Source of the DNA: an uncultured Coriobacteriaceae bacterium | GTDB taxonomy: Bacteria; Actinomycetota; Coriobacteriia; Coriobacteriales; Atopobiaceae | Length of the DNA: 38,544 nt | Direction of reading: 5' to 3' | Assembly (NCBI GenBank): GCA_902778135.1 | Contig: CACYWP010000027.1 | Span: 1-38,544 of the forward strand | Part shown: positions 14,536-22,665 of the stretch, one piece after another | Layout of the letters: the number at the start of each line of letters is the position of its first letter | Position numbering within the stretch: the stretch's first letter is position 1 | The notes under the pieces: model-generated | Database searches by the model: none | What the model saw: the letters and a program-made list of their open reading frames with translations, nothing else | What the model was told of the DNA's origin: nothing | Program-made: the position numbers and the translations under genes

Positions 14536-14803
14536 AGCTCAGACGCACCCCCTTAATCGGAGCCAGAAACTCTTTGGGGTCAAAGAAGAGATTCCGCAAC
14601 ACGGGGACGAGATCGATATACTCTTCGACCTTGCCGAGCGTGTCGTAGTCTGCCGTGACCACCAGATACCCATTGTCCCACTCCTTGATGTCGGTGTAGC
14701 GACGGAGGTGTCGGGACGTGCGGAACCGGATGGTGTGCGGTCCAAATGCGAAGGACGTCATATCCCCTTGGCTGCTAAGCTCTGCGATTCCTTCTGTGGG
14801 CAT
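14528..14803 (-). CDS. First gene of the DUF4160 cassette, DUF2442-like
   Basis: This 91-residue protein starts at ATG 14803 with AGGTGGA 6 bases upstream; an internal ATG at 14761 lacks a ribosome site. After a variable N-terminus it reads DIKEWDNGYLVVTADYD, VEEYIDLVPVLRNLFFDPKE and FLAPIKGVRLSY. That order (strand, 'ydL' turn, 'F..L.D...F..v.v') resembles DUF2442, the common partner of DUF4160, although the match is by eye and weak. It overlaps the next gene by 8 bases. Transcription probably starts between this gene and the tRNA terminator. Confidence 0.75.
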   Translation of the reverse strand: MPTEGIAELSSQGDMTSFAFGPHTIRFRTSRHLRRYTDIKEWDNGYLVVTADYDTLGKVEEYIDLVPVLRNLFFDPKEFLAPIKGVRLSYA

Positions 14804-14814
14804 CTTGATCCACC

Positions 14815-14843
14815 TATAGCAAAAACGCGAACCAATGAAACCA
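14815..14843 (-). promoter_or_regulatory. Candidate promoter of the DUF4160 cassette
   Basis: On the minus strand TGGTTT and GCTATA (14815-14820) are 17 bases apart, the latter 12 bases before the start codon at 14803, giving a very short leader. It overlaps the tRNA terminator, so read-through from the tRNA promoter is an alternative. Confidence 0.35.
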
Positions 14844-14853
14844 TTAGTTCGCG
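14821..14853 (-). terminator. Rho-independent terminator of tRNA-Val
   Basis: Read on the minus strand, CGCGAACTAATG / CATTGGTTCGCG (12 bp with one G-T pair, loop GTTT) is followed by TTTTT. It begins 11 bases past the tRNA CCA end. Confidence 0.9.
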
Positions 14854-14864
14854 CGTGTCGTATT

Positions 14865-14939
14865 TGGTGGGCGTTACAAGATTTGAACTTGTGACCTCTT
14901 CCGTGTCAGGGAAGCGCTCTCCCCCTGAGCTAAACGCCC
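14865..14939 (-). tRNA. tRNA-Val (anticodon GAC)
   Basis: Read on the minus strand, the acceptor GGGCGTT pairs with AACGCCC, followed by discriminator A and an encoded CCA. The D arm carries TAGCTCAGGGGGAGAGC, the anticodon stem CTTCC/GGAAG encloses CTGACAC (anticodon GAC), and the T arm is ACAAG-TTCAAAT-CTTGT. All four stems fold. It carries its own terminator and lies at the junction between core-like sequence (right) and the accessory island (left), a common integration position, though I find no duplicate of its 3' end in this window. Confidence 0.95.
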
Positions 14940-15086
14940 TTAGCTGTGGGTGCCGCTCGCGCAGCAAGGAACACTATAGCCGAACCCTCCTCGTGATGCA
15001 ACGAGTATTTTCGCCAATTTGCAAATCGCTCGCGCGACGTGCTCCCGGCGACGCCACAACGGGGGAGGGTTCGGCCAAAGGCGCTG

Positions 15087-15470
15087 CTACTCGCCCTGCT
15101 CCACGTAGACGTTGGCGTAATGGTCGTCGGCGATGTAGGGTGCGGGCGTGCCCTCCCAGATGACGGCGCCGTCGACGATCAGCTTCTCCAGGCCGTCGAC
15201 CATGCTGCACACGACCGGGATCGAGGGGCGCGAGCCATGGGGATAGCTGGAGCTGAACTGCACCGTGCAGAGGCGACGGAGGGTGGGCTGCTCATGCGAG
15301 TGCGTGTGGATGATGGGGACCAGGTCGATGCCGGTGATGAAGCGGCCCTCTTCCTCCTCGACCTCCTCGACGAAGGTCATCAGTTGGGCGTGGGCGTATT
15401 CCTGGTCGGGGTCGTAGATGGTGTCGAACGAGTCGATGAGGCCATCGTTGTAAACGAGTAGAACGCGCAT
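15087..15470 (-). CDS. Hypothetical soluble protein
   Basis: This 127-residue protein starts at ATG 15470 with AAGGAGAAACC upstream. It begins MRVLLVYNDGLIDSFDTIYD and contains an acidic run (FVEEVEEEEGRF), a His-rich segment (IHTHSHEQP) and a C-terminal IADDHYANVYVEQGE. There is no signal peptide or membrane segment. I do not recognise the family. It lies between the tRNA and the exonuclease gene and is monocistronic by spacing (more than 200 bases to the next gene upstream). Confidence 0.75.
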   Translation of the reverse strand: MRVLLVYNDGLIDSFDTIYDPDQEYAHAQLMTFVEEVEEEEGRFITGIDLVPIIHTHSHEQPTLRRLCTVQFSSSYPHGSRPSIPVVCSMVDGLEKLIVDGAVIWEGTPAPYIADDHYANVYVEQGE

Positions 15471-15699
15471 GGTTTCTCCTTGTCGTGGTCCCGTGAGATG
15501 CGTCGCGTGGCGCGACCGTTTGACTCACTATTGCACGTAAGACGGGTCGTGTGCGCGTGCATGCCAAACTTTGGGGACTCTTTCGGCGAACTGCGGAAAA
15601 GGGGACAGAACTAGGCATAAAGTGCCACATGCGTTCATAAAATTGTGACGGTTTCTGGACGGCTGGGGCCGAAGCCGGGCCGGGGCGGTGAGCCCGGCG

Positions 15700-16680
15700 C
15701 TACGCCAGCATGTTGCGCAGCACCAGCTCCGCCTGGACGGTGCGCAGCATGAGGAACACGTCGTCCAGCCCCAGATGGCGCTCCTTCTCGTCCGGACGCA
15801 GGGTCCCGCGCCTGCGGGCCCAGTTCTCCAGGGTGTTGGGGAACGCCTCGCGTGGCAGCGACCTGCCGTCGACGTCGATGCGCCGGCAGATGTCGCGCGA
15901 GTCGATGATGGTGACCTTTCCCGCCTTGCGCGCCTCTGCGTACCCGTCCAGGTGCAGCATCAACCACGAGTCCTCGAAGGCGGCGTTGTGGGCCATGTAC
16001 GGCATCTTGCAGAAGGCCTTGAGCAGCGCCTTCTGGACGCGCTTGTCCTCGCGGAAGGGCGTCTTTCCGTCCAGGTCCGCCCAGCTGATGTGGTGGATGT
16101 CGGACAGGGGTACGCCCTGCTCGCGGTAGATCTCGGGTATGCCGAAGTAGGCGGCGTGGCCCTCGCGCGGGATGTCGTCGGCCTTCAGCTCCATGAAGGC
16201 CATGCCGAGGTTGATGATGTAGCCGCGGTCGGGGTTGCGGTCGGTCGTCTCGATGTCGAAGCCCATGACGGCGCCCTTGAAGGGGGCCTCGGCCATCGCG
16301 ATGCCCAGGTCGTGCGCGCCTGCGCCTGCGCTGCGGGCCACCTGGGTGTCGCGGCGCCGCTGCAGCTTGGCCACGGCGTGGATCAGGTCCTTGTCCGGCA
16401 GGCGGCGCTGGAGGTTGATGCCATTCGAGTCGCGCAGGCGGTCGGCCCCGTAGGCGTCGCAGGTGGTGCGGTTGCGGTCCGCCAGGGCCCTCACCAGGTC
16501 GAACGAGAAGGTCTCCTGGCCAGCGGGAGCCTCGAACCACGCCGCCATCAGCAGCCCGATGGCCTCCTCGTTGCGCCGCCGCTCCTCGGTGAGGGTGGCG
16601 TCGTCCGAGAAGAACCCCGGTAGTGAGAATGCGTTTGCCAGCTCGATTGCCTCTGCTAGGACCATGGCCGTCCGTTCCAT
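15700..16680 (-). CDS. DEDDh-type 3'-5' exonuclease
   Basis: This is a DnaQ-like exonuclease of the proofreading/oligoribonuclease superfamily. The 326-residue protein has an N-terminal extension of about 135 residues, helical and without a named domain, then the exonuclease fold: motif I FDIETTDRNP (about residues 140-149), motif II AHNAAFEDSWL (about 240-250) and motif III HLGLDDVFLM (about 305-314), giving acidic residues D-E-D-D with the motif III His. The substrate is unknown; the extension sets it apart from DNA polymerase III epsilon (about 240 residues). ATG 16680 (MERTAM) is chosen; ATG 16662 is possible. It is divergent from galK. Confidence 0.85.
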   Translation of the reverse strand: MERTAMVLAEAIELANAFSLPGFFSDDATLTEERRRNEEAIGLLMAAWFEAPAGQETFSFDLVRALADRNRTTCDAYGADRLRDSNGINLQRRLPDKDLIHAVAKLQRRRDTQVARSAGAGAHDLGIAMAEAPFKGAVMGFDIETTDRNPDRGYIINLGMAFMELKADDIPREGHAAYFGIPEIYREQGVPLSDIHHISWADLDGKTPFREDKRVQKALLKAFCKMPYMAHNAAFEDSWLMLHLDGYAEARKAGKVTIIDSRDICRRIDVDGRSLPREAFPNTLENWARRRGTLRPDEKERHLGLDDVFLMLRTVQAELVLRNMLA

Positions 16681-16802
16681 CGGTTGCGACGAACGAAAAG
16701 CCTAGCACAAGCGCCATCCCACGCGGGTGGCGTAACCGCGCCTGCGCCAAACCGATAACCGTCCCGCCGAGGGCTGGCGGCGGGCGAGGGTTGTGCGACT
16801 GA

Positions 16803-16808
16803 TAGTAT
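16803..16808 (+). promoter_or_regulatory. Probable -10 element of galK
   Basis: TAGTAT fits a -10 hexamer. No convincing -35 lies 17 bases upstream. If used, the transcript starts near 16815, which rules out the in-frame ATG at 16807 as the galK start and supports ATG 16879. Confidence 0.35.
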
Positions 16809-16878
16809 GGAGGCGTACGTGACGCATTTCGCCGAGGCGGGACCGCTGGCTGGGGCTGCCGCAGAAGGGGACGAGGAA

Positions 16879-18057
16879 ATGGCACTAGAACAGCTGAGGC
16901 AGACGTTTTCCGAACGCTATGGCAGCGAGCCCGTGCTGCAGGTCATCTCTCCCGGTCGTACCGAGATTGCCGGCAACCACACCGACCACGAGGGCGGCCA
17001 CGTGATCGCGGCGGCCGTCGACCGCGCGGTGACGGGCCTCTTCCGGGCAAACGGGACCGACCAGATCCACCTGCTGTCCGAGGGCTTTGGCGAGGTGACG
17101 GTGGACCTGGGCGACCTCGACCCGCGTGAGGACGAGCGTGCGACCACCGCATCGCTCGTGCGGGGGATGGCGGCGCTCTTCGCCCAGCGTGGGTTCGTCC
17201 CCGCCGGCTTTGACGCGGCATGCGTCTCCGAGGTGTTGGGTGGCTCCGGCCTCTCGTCCTCCGCGGCCTTCGAGCTGCTGCTGGCCCAGGCGATGAACGC
17301 CCTCTGGGCGGATGGCGCGCTGGCGGACGACGAGCTGGCCATGATGGCCCAGCGCTGCGAGCGCGAGTGGTTCGGCAAGCCCTGCGGCCTGATGGACCAG
17401 GCGGCCGTCGCGCTCGGCGGTGTGCAGCACATGGACTTCTCGAAGTCGGGCGTGCTGGCGGCCGACGGGCTCGACTTCGACTTCGGCGAGGCGGGCTATG
17501 CCGTCTGCATCGTCGCCGTCGGCGCCGACCACGCAGCCAACACCGACGACTACGCGGCCGTGCCCGCCGAGATGCAAGACGTTGCGCGCGAGCTGGGGGC
17601 AGAGGTCCTCAGCCAGGTCGGCGAGGATGACGTCATCGCCGCGCTGCCCGCACTGCGTGCGTCGGTGGGCGACCGGGCCGTCCTGCGCGCCCTGCACTAC
17701 TTCCGCGAGGAGCGCCTCGTGGCCGGACGCGCCGACGCCCTGCGCGCGGGAGACGTGGACCGCTTCCTGGAGCTCACGCGCCTGTCGGGTGCCAGCTCGG
17801 CCATGTACCTGCAGAACGTCAGCATCGGCGGCTCGTCCGAGCAGCCCTCCATGGTGGCCATCGCGCTCGCGGAGGAGCTGCTGGGAGGCCGTGGGGCCGT
17901 GCGCGTGCACGGCGGCGGCTTCGGCGGCACCATCCAGGCCTTCGTGCCGCTCGACGCGGTGGAGGGCTTCTGCGCGGGTATGGACGCCGCCTTTGGCGCC
18001 GGTGCCTGCGGCGTGTACGGCGTCGACCACGAGGGGGCGAGGTTCTCATGGTTGTAG
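16879..18057 (+). CDS. galK: Galactokinase
   Basis: It phosphorylates alpha-D-galactose at C1 with ATP, the first committed Leloir step in the cytoplasm. The 392-residue protein has the galactokinase signature GRTEIAGNHTDHEGG (about residues 25-39), which supplies the sugar-binding residues; the GHMP ATP loop SEVLGGSGLSSSAAFE (about 115-130); the catalytic GLMDQAAVALGG (about 172-183); and the third GHMP motif GGGFGGTIQAF near the C-terminus. N replaces the more usual E in 'GEHTD', and A the usual L/I; other Coriobacteriia/Clostridia proteins share this kind of variation (memory). ATG 16879 is preceded by GACGAGG; the 16807 ATG would add 24 residues. It overlaps galT by 10 bases. Confidence 0.92.
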   Translation: MALEQLRQTFSERYGSEPVLQVISPGRTEIAGNHTDHEGGHVIAAAVDRAVTGLFRANGTDQIHLLSEGFGEVTVDLGDLDPREDERATTASLVRGMAALFAQRGFVPAGFDAACVSEVLGGSGLSSSAAFELLLAQAMNALWADGALADDELAMMAQRCEREWFGKPCGLMDQAAVALGGVQHMDFSKSGVLAADGLDFDFGEAGYAVCIVAVGADHAANTDDYAAVPAEMQDVARELGAEVLSQVGEDDVIAALPALRASVGDRAVLRALHYFREERLVAGRADALRAGDVDRFLELTRLSGASSAMYLQNVSIGGSSEQPSMVAIALAEELLGGRGAVRVHGGGFGGTIQAFVPLDAVEGFCAGMDAAFGAGACGVYGVDHEGARFSWL

Positions 18058-19463
18058 GGGCTGGCGAGCTGGGACTGGCTGCGTCGCGGCTGGTGGCGTA
18101 TGCGGTCGCACGGGGGATTGTCGACCTGACGGACCGTGCGTGGGCCTACAACCGCCTGCTGGAGTGCTGCGGGGCGACGGGGCCCGCGCCGGCCGAGGCT
18201 GGGCTCCCCGATAGCTATGACTTCGAGGACGACCTGTCGCTGCTCGCCGAGGCGGGCGTCGCGTCGGGCCAGGCGGAGGACACCGCCTCGGGCCGCGACC
18301 GCCTGATGATGCGCCTCATGGGCGCCATCATGTGCCGTCCGTCCGAGGTGGCCGAGCGCTTCGACACGCTCGCGCAGGCGGTCGGCCCCAAGGCGGCGAC
18401 CGACTGGTTCTACCGCCTGTGCGTGGACGTCGACTACGTGCGCGCCTCGGCCATCGCACGCAACATTGCCTGGACCACGGCGACGCGCTGGGGCGACCTG
18501 GAGATCACCATCAACAAGTCCAAGCCCGAGAAGGACCCGCGCGACATCGCCGCCGCCGGGGCCGCGCCGGCAGGGGAGGCCTACCCGGCTTGCCAGCTGT
18601 GCGTGGAGAACGAGGGCTATGCGGGCCGGCCGGCAGCCCTGGGCGAGCACCCCGCCCGCCAGAACCTGCGCATCGTGCCCATCGAGCTGGGCGGCGAGCG
18701 CTGGGGCTTCCAGTACAGCCCCTACGCCTACTTCGAGGAGCACTGCATCGCCATGAGCGCGGAGCACCGCCCGATGCATGTCGACCGCAAGGCCATCGGC
18801 TGCCTGCTGGACTTCGTGGACCTCTTCCCGCACTACTTCATCGGGTCCAACGCCGACCTGCCCATCGTGGGCGGCTCGATCCTCTCGCACGACCATTTCC
18901 AGGGAGGTCTGCACGAGTTCCCCATGACCAGGGCCCGCGTGGTGCGCGACGTACGCCTGGCCGCCTTCCCGGGGGTGCAGGCGGGCGTGCTCGAATGGCC
19001 TCTGACGGTCCTGCGCCTGGCGTGCGAGGACCGGGGCAGCCTGCTGGAGGCCGCGGTCTACGTCTTGGATGGCTGGCGCGCCTGGTCCGACCCGTCGGTG
19101 GGCGTGCTGGCGGTGGGGGAGGACGGCGTGCCGCACAACACGGTGACGCCCATCTGCCGGCGACGCGACGGCCGCTATGAGCTCGACCTGGCCCTGCGCT
19201 GCAACGTCACCACCGCCGAGCACCCGCTGGGCGTCTTCCATCCCCACGAGGACAAGTGGCACGTCAAGAAGGAGAACATCGGGCTGATCGAGGTGATGGG
19301 CCTGGCCATCCTGCCACCGCGCCTGGAGGCCGAACTCGATGCGGGGCGCCTGTCCCGGGACGAGATCGGGCAGGTCTTCGGTGCCGTGCTCGAGGACGCC
19401 GGGGTCTTCAAGTGGGACGAGGGGGGTCGCGCCGCGCTGGACCGGTTCCTGGGCAGCCTCTGA
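18048..19463 (+). CDS. galT: UDP-glucose--hexose-1-phosphate uridylyltransferase, class 2
   Basis: It transfers UMP from UDP-glucose to galactose-1-phosphate. The 471-residue length and the VGGSILSHDHFQGG motif (about residues 279-292) place it in the long GalT class 2 of Gram-positive bacteria, rather than the short HPHxQ class. The His of SHDHF is the expected nucleophile region. The N-terminal half has the class-typical ATRWGDLEITINKSKPEKDP segment. The start overlaps the galK stop, so the two are translationally coupled. No galE or galactose transporter is in the window. Confidence 0.92.
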   Translation: MVVGAGELGLAASRLVAYAVARGIVDLTDRAWAYNRLLECCGATGPAPAEAGLPDSYDFEDDLSLLAEAGVASGQAEDTASGRDRLMMRLMGAIMCRPSEVAERFDTLAQAVGPKAATDWFYRLCVDVDYVRASAIARNIAWTTATRWGDLEITINKSKPEKDPRDIAAAGAAPAGEAYPACQLCVENEGYAGRPAALGEHPARQNLRIVPIELGGERWGFQYSPYAYFEEHCIAMSAEHRPMHVDRKAIGCLLDFVDLFPHYFIGSNADLPIVGGSILSHDHFQGGLHEFPMTRARVVRDVRLAAFPGVQAGVLEWPLTVLRLACEDRGSLLEAAVYVLDGWRAWSDPSVGVLAVGEDGVPHNTVTPICRRRDGRYELDLALRCNVTTAEHPLGVFHPHEDKWHVKKENIGLIEVMGLAILPPRLEAELDAGRLSRDEIGQVFGAVLEDAGVFKWDEGGRAALDRFLGSL

Positions 19464-19642
19464 CCCGGCGGCTTCCGCCCCATGATGTGTGCCTGGCGTC
19501 AACGAACTGTATCGAAAGCTTGCTGTTTGTGAGAGTTTGCCTTCATTGACGTAGAATCGCTTGTGCAGGCCCTTCGGGCGTTGGCGTCTCGTGCGCCTCG
19601 GACCATGACCATCTGACCGCGCATCCTACGAGAGGTGACATC

Positions 19643-20491
19643 ATGGCAGTTCGCATCATCACCGATTCCGGCTCGGACATCCTCCCGGGCGAGATGGAGG
19701 GACTGACGGTCCTTCCCCTGACCATAGCGTTTGGAAATGACGTCTACCATGACGGTGTCGACCTGAGCCACGAGCACTTCTTCGAGCTGCTCGTCGAGGG
19801 CAAGGAGCTGCCGACGACCGGCCAGGTGCCCCCGTTCCGCTTCTCGCAGGCGTTCGAGCAGATCGTGGCCGATGGCGACGAGGCCGTGGTCGTCACCATC
19901 TCCTCCGAGGTCTCGGGGACGTGGGAGAGCGCCTGCAGCGCGGCCGCCGACTTTGGCGACCAGATCCACGTGGTCGACAGCCTCGAGGTCAGCGTGGGCG
20001 AGCGCATCCTGGTGCAGATCGCCCTGCAGCTGGCCGAGGAGGGAAAGTCCGCCGACGAGATTGCGGCCCACCTGGACGAGTGCAAGCACGACATCCACTT
20101 CCTCGCGCTGCTCGACACGCTGGAGTACCTGCGCCGCGGCGGTCGCATCTCCAACGTCAGCGCAGCCCTGGGCACCCTTTTGGCCATCAAGCCCGTCGTC
20201 ACCTGCACCGAGGGCAAGATCGTGGTGCTGGACAAGCCGCGCGGCCTGAAGAACGGTCGGGCCATCATCGCCGACATCATCAAGAAGGAGGGCGGCATCG
20301 ACTTCGACCGTCCCTGCTCTATCGCCTACACCGGCCTCTCCGACAAGCCCGCGCGCCAGTTCCTGGACAGCTGCACGGACCTCTGGGAGGGCAAGGGCAC
20401 CGTGCCCGTCTCGTCGACCGGCGGTACCATCGGCACGCATGCCGGTCCTGGCGGCTTCATCCTCGCCTACTTCGGCAACGACTCGAGATAG
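19643..20491 (+). CDS. DegV family fatty-acid-binding protein
   Basis: DegV proteins (FakB in staphylococci) bind a free fatty acid and present it to the kinase FakA. The 282-residue protein has the N-terminal IITDSGSDILPGEMEG (the Ser after Asp is the acyl-carboxylate ligand), GQVPPFRFSQAFEQI, the VVTISSEVSGTW loop with its second Ser/Thr ligand, and YLRRGGRISNVSAALG, all diagnostic. ATG 19643 follows GAGAGGTGA. A TAGAAT -10 box lies at 19552, making it monocistronic. DegV is common beside nutrient genes and no partner kinase is present. Confidence 0.9.
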   Translation: MAVRIITDSGSDILPGEMEGLTVLPLTIAFGNDVYHDGVDLSHEHFFELLVEGKELPTTGQVPPFRFSQAFEQIVADGDEAVVVTISSEVSGTWESACSAAADFGDQIHVVDSLEVSVGERILVQIALQLAEEGKSADEIAAHLDECKHDIHFLALLDTLEYLRRGGRISNVSAALGTLLAIKPVVTCTEGKIVVLDKPRGLKNGRAIIADIIKKEGGIDFDRPCSIAYTGLSDKPARQFLDSCTDLWEGKGTVPVSSTGGTIGTHAGPGGFILAYFGNDSR

Positions 20492-20577
20492 GCAGACGCT
20501 GACAGGTCTGATGGGAGAGCATGCGCGAGGCGGCAGGGGTCTGTCGCCTCGCGTCATATGGGGGAGGTGAAGAGGCG

Positions 20578-21147
20578 ATGAGGCTGTTCGTGGCGGCACG
20601 GCTGCCCCAGGCCCTGATGGAGGCGCTGGGCGAGACGTCGGCGCTGCTGCGCGACACGGTGCGTGGTCGCTATGTCGCGCCGGACAGCTTCCACCTGACG
20701 CTCGCCTTCCTTGGTGACGTGTCGGGCACGCGCGTGTCCGACGCCTGCGCCGCGGTCGAGGAGGCGTGCGAGGGGCAGCCGCCCATCAGGGTGACGCTGG
20801 GACCCCTGGGCTCCTTCGGGCGACGCAGGCGTGCGACGCTGTGGCAGGGCTTCTCCCAGGGGGTGGACGAGATGGCCGGCCTGGCGGGAGACGTGCGCGA
20901 GAGCCTCGCCGACCGCGGCCTGTCCTACGACGCCACCGCCTTTGCGCCACACGTCACGCTGATGCGGGCGGCCGACCTGACGGCGGGTCTGCTGCCGATG
21001 CCGGTGGTGGAGCGGGGCGTGCTGGATACCGTCACGCTGTTTCGCTCGGACCTCTCGGGAGACCGCCCTCGCTACGAGCCCCTGTACGACGTGACGCTGC
21101 GTCAGCCCGAGGGAGATGGTCCCGAGGGCTTCTCGTTTCTGGTGTGA
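20578..21147 (+). CDS. thpR: RNA 2',3'-cyclic phosphodiesterase
   Basis: This 2H phosphoesterase opens 2',3'-cyclic phosphate ends of RNA. The 189-residue protein contains both His-x-Thr motifs: FHLTLAFLG (about residues 39-47) and HVTLMRA (about 125-131). It begins MRLFVAARLP, the family start. ATG 20578 has GGAGGTGA 7 bases upstream; an in-frame ATG at 20521 would add 19 residues not found in the family. The methionine sulfoxide reductase gene follows 23 bases downstream, probably in one operon. Confidence 0.88.
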   Translation: MRLFVAARLPQALMEALGETSALLRDTVRGRYVAPDSFHLTLAFLGDVSGTRVSDACAAVEEACEGQPPIRVTLGPLGSFGRRRRATLWQGFSQGVDEMAGLAGDVRESLADRGLSYDATAFAPHVTLMRAADLTAGLLPMPVVERGVLDTVTLFRSDLSGDRPRYEPLYDVTLRQPEGDGPEGFSFLV

Positions 21148-21170
21148 GGCGCAAGAGGAAGGAACTGGCC

Positions 21171-21644
21171 ATGCATGACGCGACCGTGGACTACGAGCTG
21201 CTGGCTGCCCAGGTGACGGCGCTGGGGGAGGGGGAGTCCCTGCGCCTGCCGGTGCTGGCCAACGTGTCGGCGCTGATCGACGAGGCGCTGCCCGACGTCA
21301 GCTGGGTGGGGTTCTACCTGTCCGACGGGGCGGGCCAGCTGGTGCTGGGCCCGTTCCAGGGCAAGGTCGCCTGCATGCGGATCGACTGGGGCAAGGGCGT
21401 GTGCGGGACGGCGGCGCAGCTCGACGAGACCCAGCTGGTGCCGGACGTGCACGCGTTCCCCGGGCACATTGCCTGCGACAGCGCCTCGCGCAGCGAGGTC
21501 GTCGTTCCCATCCACGAGAACGGGCGCGTGACGGGCGTGCTCGACCTGGACAGCACCTCGCCGGCACGGTTCGCCCAGCAGGATGCCGATGGGTTGGAGC
21601 TGGTCGTTGGCGCGCTGGAGCGGATGCTGCCGGTCCTGGCGTGA
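21171..21644 (+). CDS. msrC: Free methionine-(R)-sulfoxide reductase (GAF domain)
   Basis: It reduces free methionine-R-sulfoxide, with thioredoxin as recycler. The 157-residue protein is a single GAF domain: WVGFYLSDGAGQLVLGPFQG, the Cys in KVACMRIDWGKG, the Cys in KGVCGTAA, and the third Cys in HIACDSASRSEVVVP. These are the three conserved cysteines of the family, the last being catalytic. It ends in DLDSTSPARFAQQDADGLE, typical. ATG 21171 follows AGGAAGGA. It shares an operon with thpR and is convergent with the esterase gene. Confidence 0.9.
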   Translation: MHDATVDYELLAAQVTALGEGESLRLPVLANVSALIDEALPDVSWVGFYLSDGAGQLVLGPFQGKVACMRIDWGKGVCGTAAQLDETQLVPDVHAFPGHIACDSASRSEVVVPIHENGRVTGVLDLDSTSPARFAQQDADGLELVVGALERMLPVLA

Positions 21645-21686
21645 CGAGAGGTCGTGCGCGGTCGTCCCAACAGCTGTCCCTGTGCC

Positions 21687-22478
21687 CTACGCCCAGCGGC
21701 GGTCGAGCCAGAGGTAGTCGAGGAAGCGGCCGTTCTGCCGCTCCCAGTCCGCCTCGCAGTGACGGCCGCCCGGCTGGCAATAGAGGTAGGTGTCCACGCC
21801 GGCGCGCTGCAGGCGGCGTTGGAAGGTCTGCTCGGCCTTGGACTCGGGACTGTCCGTGATGGGGTCGGCGCCAGCGCGCGTGCGGCCCGACTCCTGGGTC
21901 CCCCACGACAGGTAGATGCGCGTGTCCGGGTCGAGGCTGGCATCGCGCAGGTCGCGGCCCAGGTCGCGACCCCAGAAGCGGAGGCCCGTCGAGACGCAGG
22001 CGGCCTTGGAGAACACGTCGTTGTGGACGATGGCGCCATACAGGCTCATCAGGCCGCCCATGCTGGAGCCACCGATGCCCGTCGCCTCGCGGTGGGCCCA
22101 CGTGCGCAGGTTCGCGTCCGCCCAGGGCTTGACCTCGTCGATCAGCCACCGGAAGGTCTGCTCCCCGATGCCGTCCATCCTGTGGCCGAAGTGGTTCCCC
22201 TTGTAGGGGCAATACTCGTCCAGGCGCGCCTCGCCCTCGTGGCTGCACTCCGCACCGACGATGATGAGCGGCTTCTCCCACCGGTCGAGGAAGTCCTTCA
22301 ATCCCCAGCTCTTGCCGTAGGTGGCGCACTCGTCGAAGAAGAGGTTGTGCCCGTCGAAGAAGTACATGACCGGATAGCGCTCGTCGCCGTCGTCGTAGCC
22401 GTTGGGCAGGTAGACGTGCAGCGTGCGGCTCTGCCCCGCCGGCGCGTACCACATCTCATGCGTGAAGACCGAACCCAT
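21687..22478 (-). CDS. Esterase of the alpha/beta-hydrolase fold (esterase D / Fes-like)
   Basis: This 263-residue cytoplasmic hydrolase starts at ATG 22478 with GAGGAGGTAGCAG upstream. YPVMYFFDGHNLFFDE is the oxyanion-hole strand; GIGGSSMGGLMSLYGA carries the nucleophile elbow G-x-S-x-G (Ser about residue 134); the catalytic His is probably in PGGRHCEADW (about residue 243) and the Asp in DPDTRIYLSWGTQESG (about 201-205). It resembles enterochelin-esterase/antigen-85-type proteins (putative esterase family). The substrate is unknown. No signal peptide. Confidence 0.85.
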   Translation of the reverse strand: MGSVFTHEMWYAPAGQSRTLHVYLPNGYDDGDERYPVMYFFDGHNLFFDECATYGKSWGLKDFLDRWEKPLIIVGAECSHEGEARLDEYCPYKGNHFGHRMDGIGEQTFRWLIDEVKPWADANLRTWAHREATGIGGSSMGGLMSLYGAIVHNDVFSKAACVSTGLRFWGRDLGRDLRDASLDPDTRIYLSWGTQESGRTRAGADPITDSPESKAEQTFQRRLQRAGVDTYLYCQPGGRHCEADWERQNGRFLDYLWLDRRWA

Positions 22479-22625
22479 CTGCTACCTCCTCGTCCTCGAT
22501 TGCACCGCACCACTCTAGTCCAGAGCCCCCGGATTCGCCAGTCCCAAACGGGTGGCGTGGGTTCGTGGAGGGGCGCGATGCCCGGGCCGCGTCCGTCCCG
22601 GGACCGTGCGACGCCACGCGTGCAC

Positions 22626-22651
22626 TAGAATTGGGATGCCAGACATCCCAA
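22626..22651 (+). promoter_or_regulatory. -10 box and palindrome before the tautomerase gene
   Basis: TAGAAT (22626-22631) is a -10 candidate. Overlapping its last base is a perfect 8-bp inverted repeat, TTGGGATG-CCAGA-CATCCCAA (22631-22651), at the expected transcription start. It is well placed for a repressor operator or a 5' hairpin. The start codon is at 22666. Confidence 0.5.
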
Positions 22652-22665
22652 CGATTGGAGCAACC

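Noticed and set aside
1..14864. Second copy of the tRNA-Val 3' end as an attachment site
   Set aside because: No repeat of the T-arm/acceptor segment was found left of the tRNA by eye.
14498..15163. 221-codon plus-strand frame across the cassette and tRNA
   Set aside because: It runs antisense through three coherent overlapping genes and a folded tRNA; shadow.
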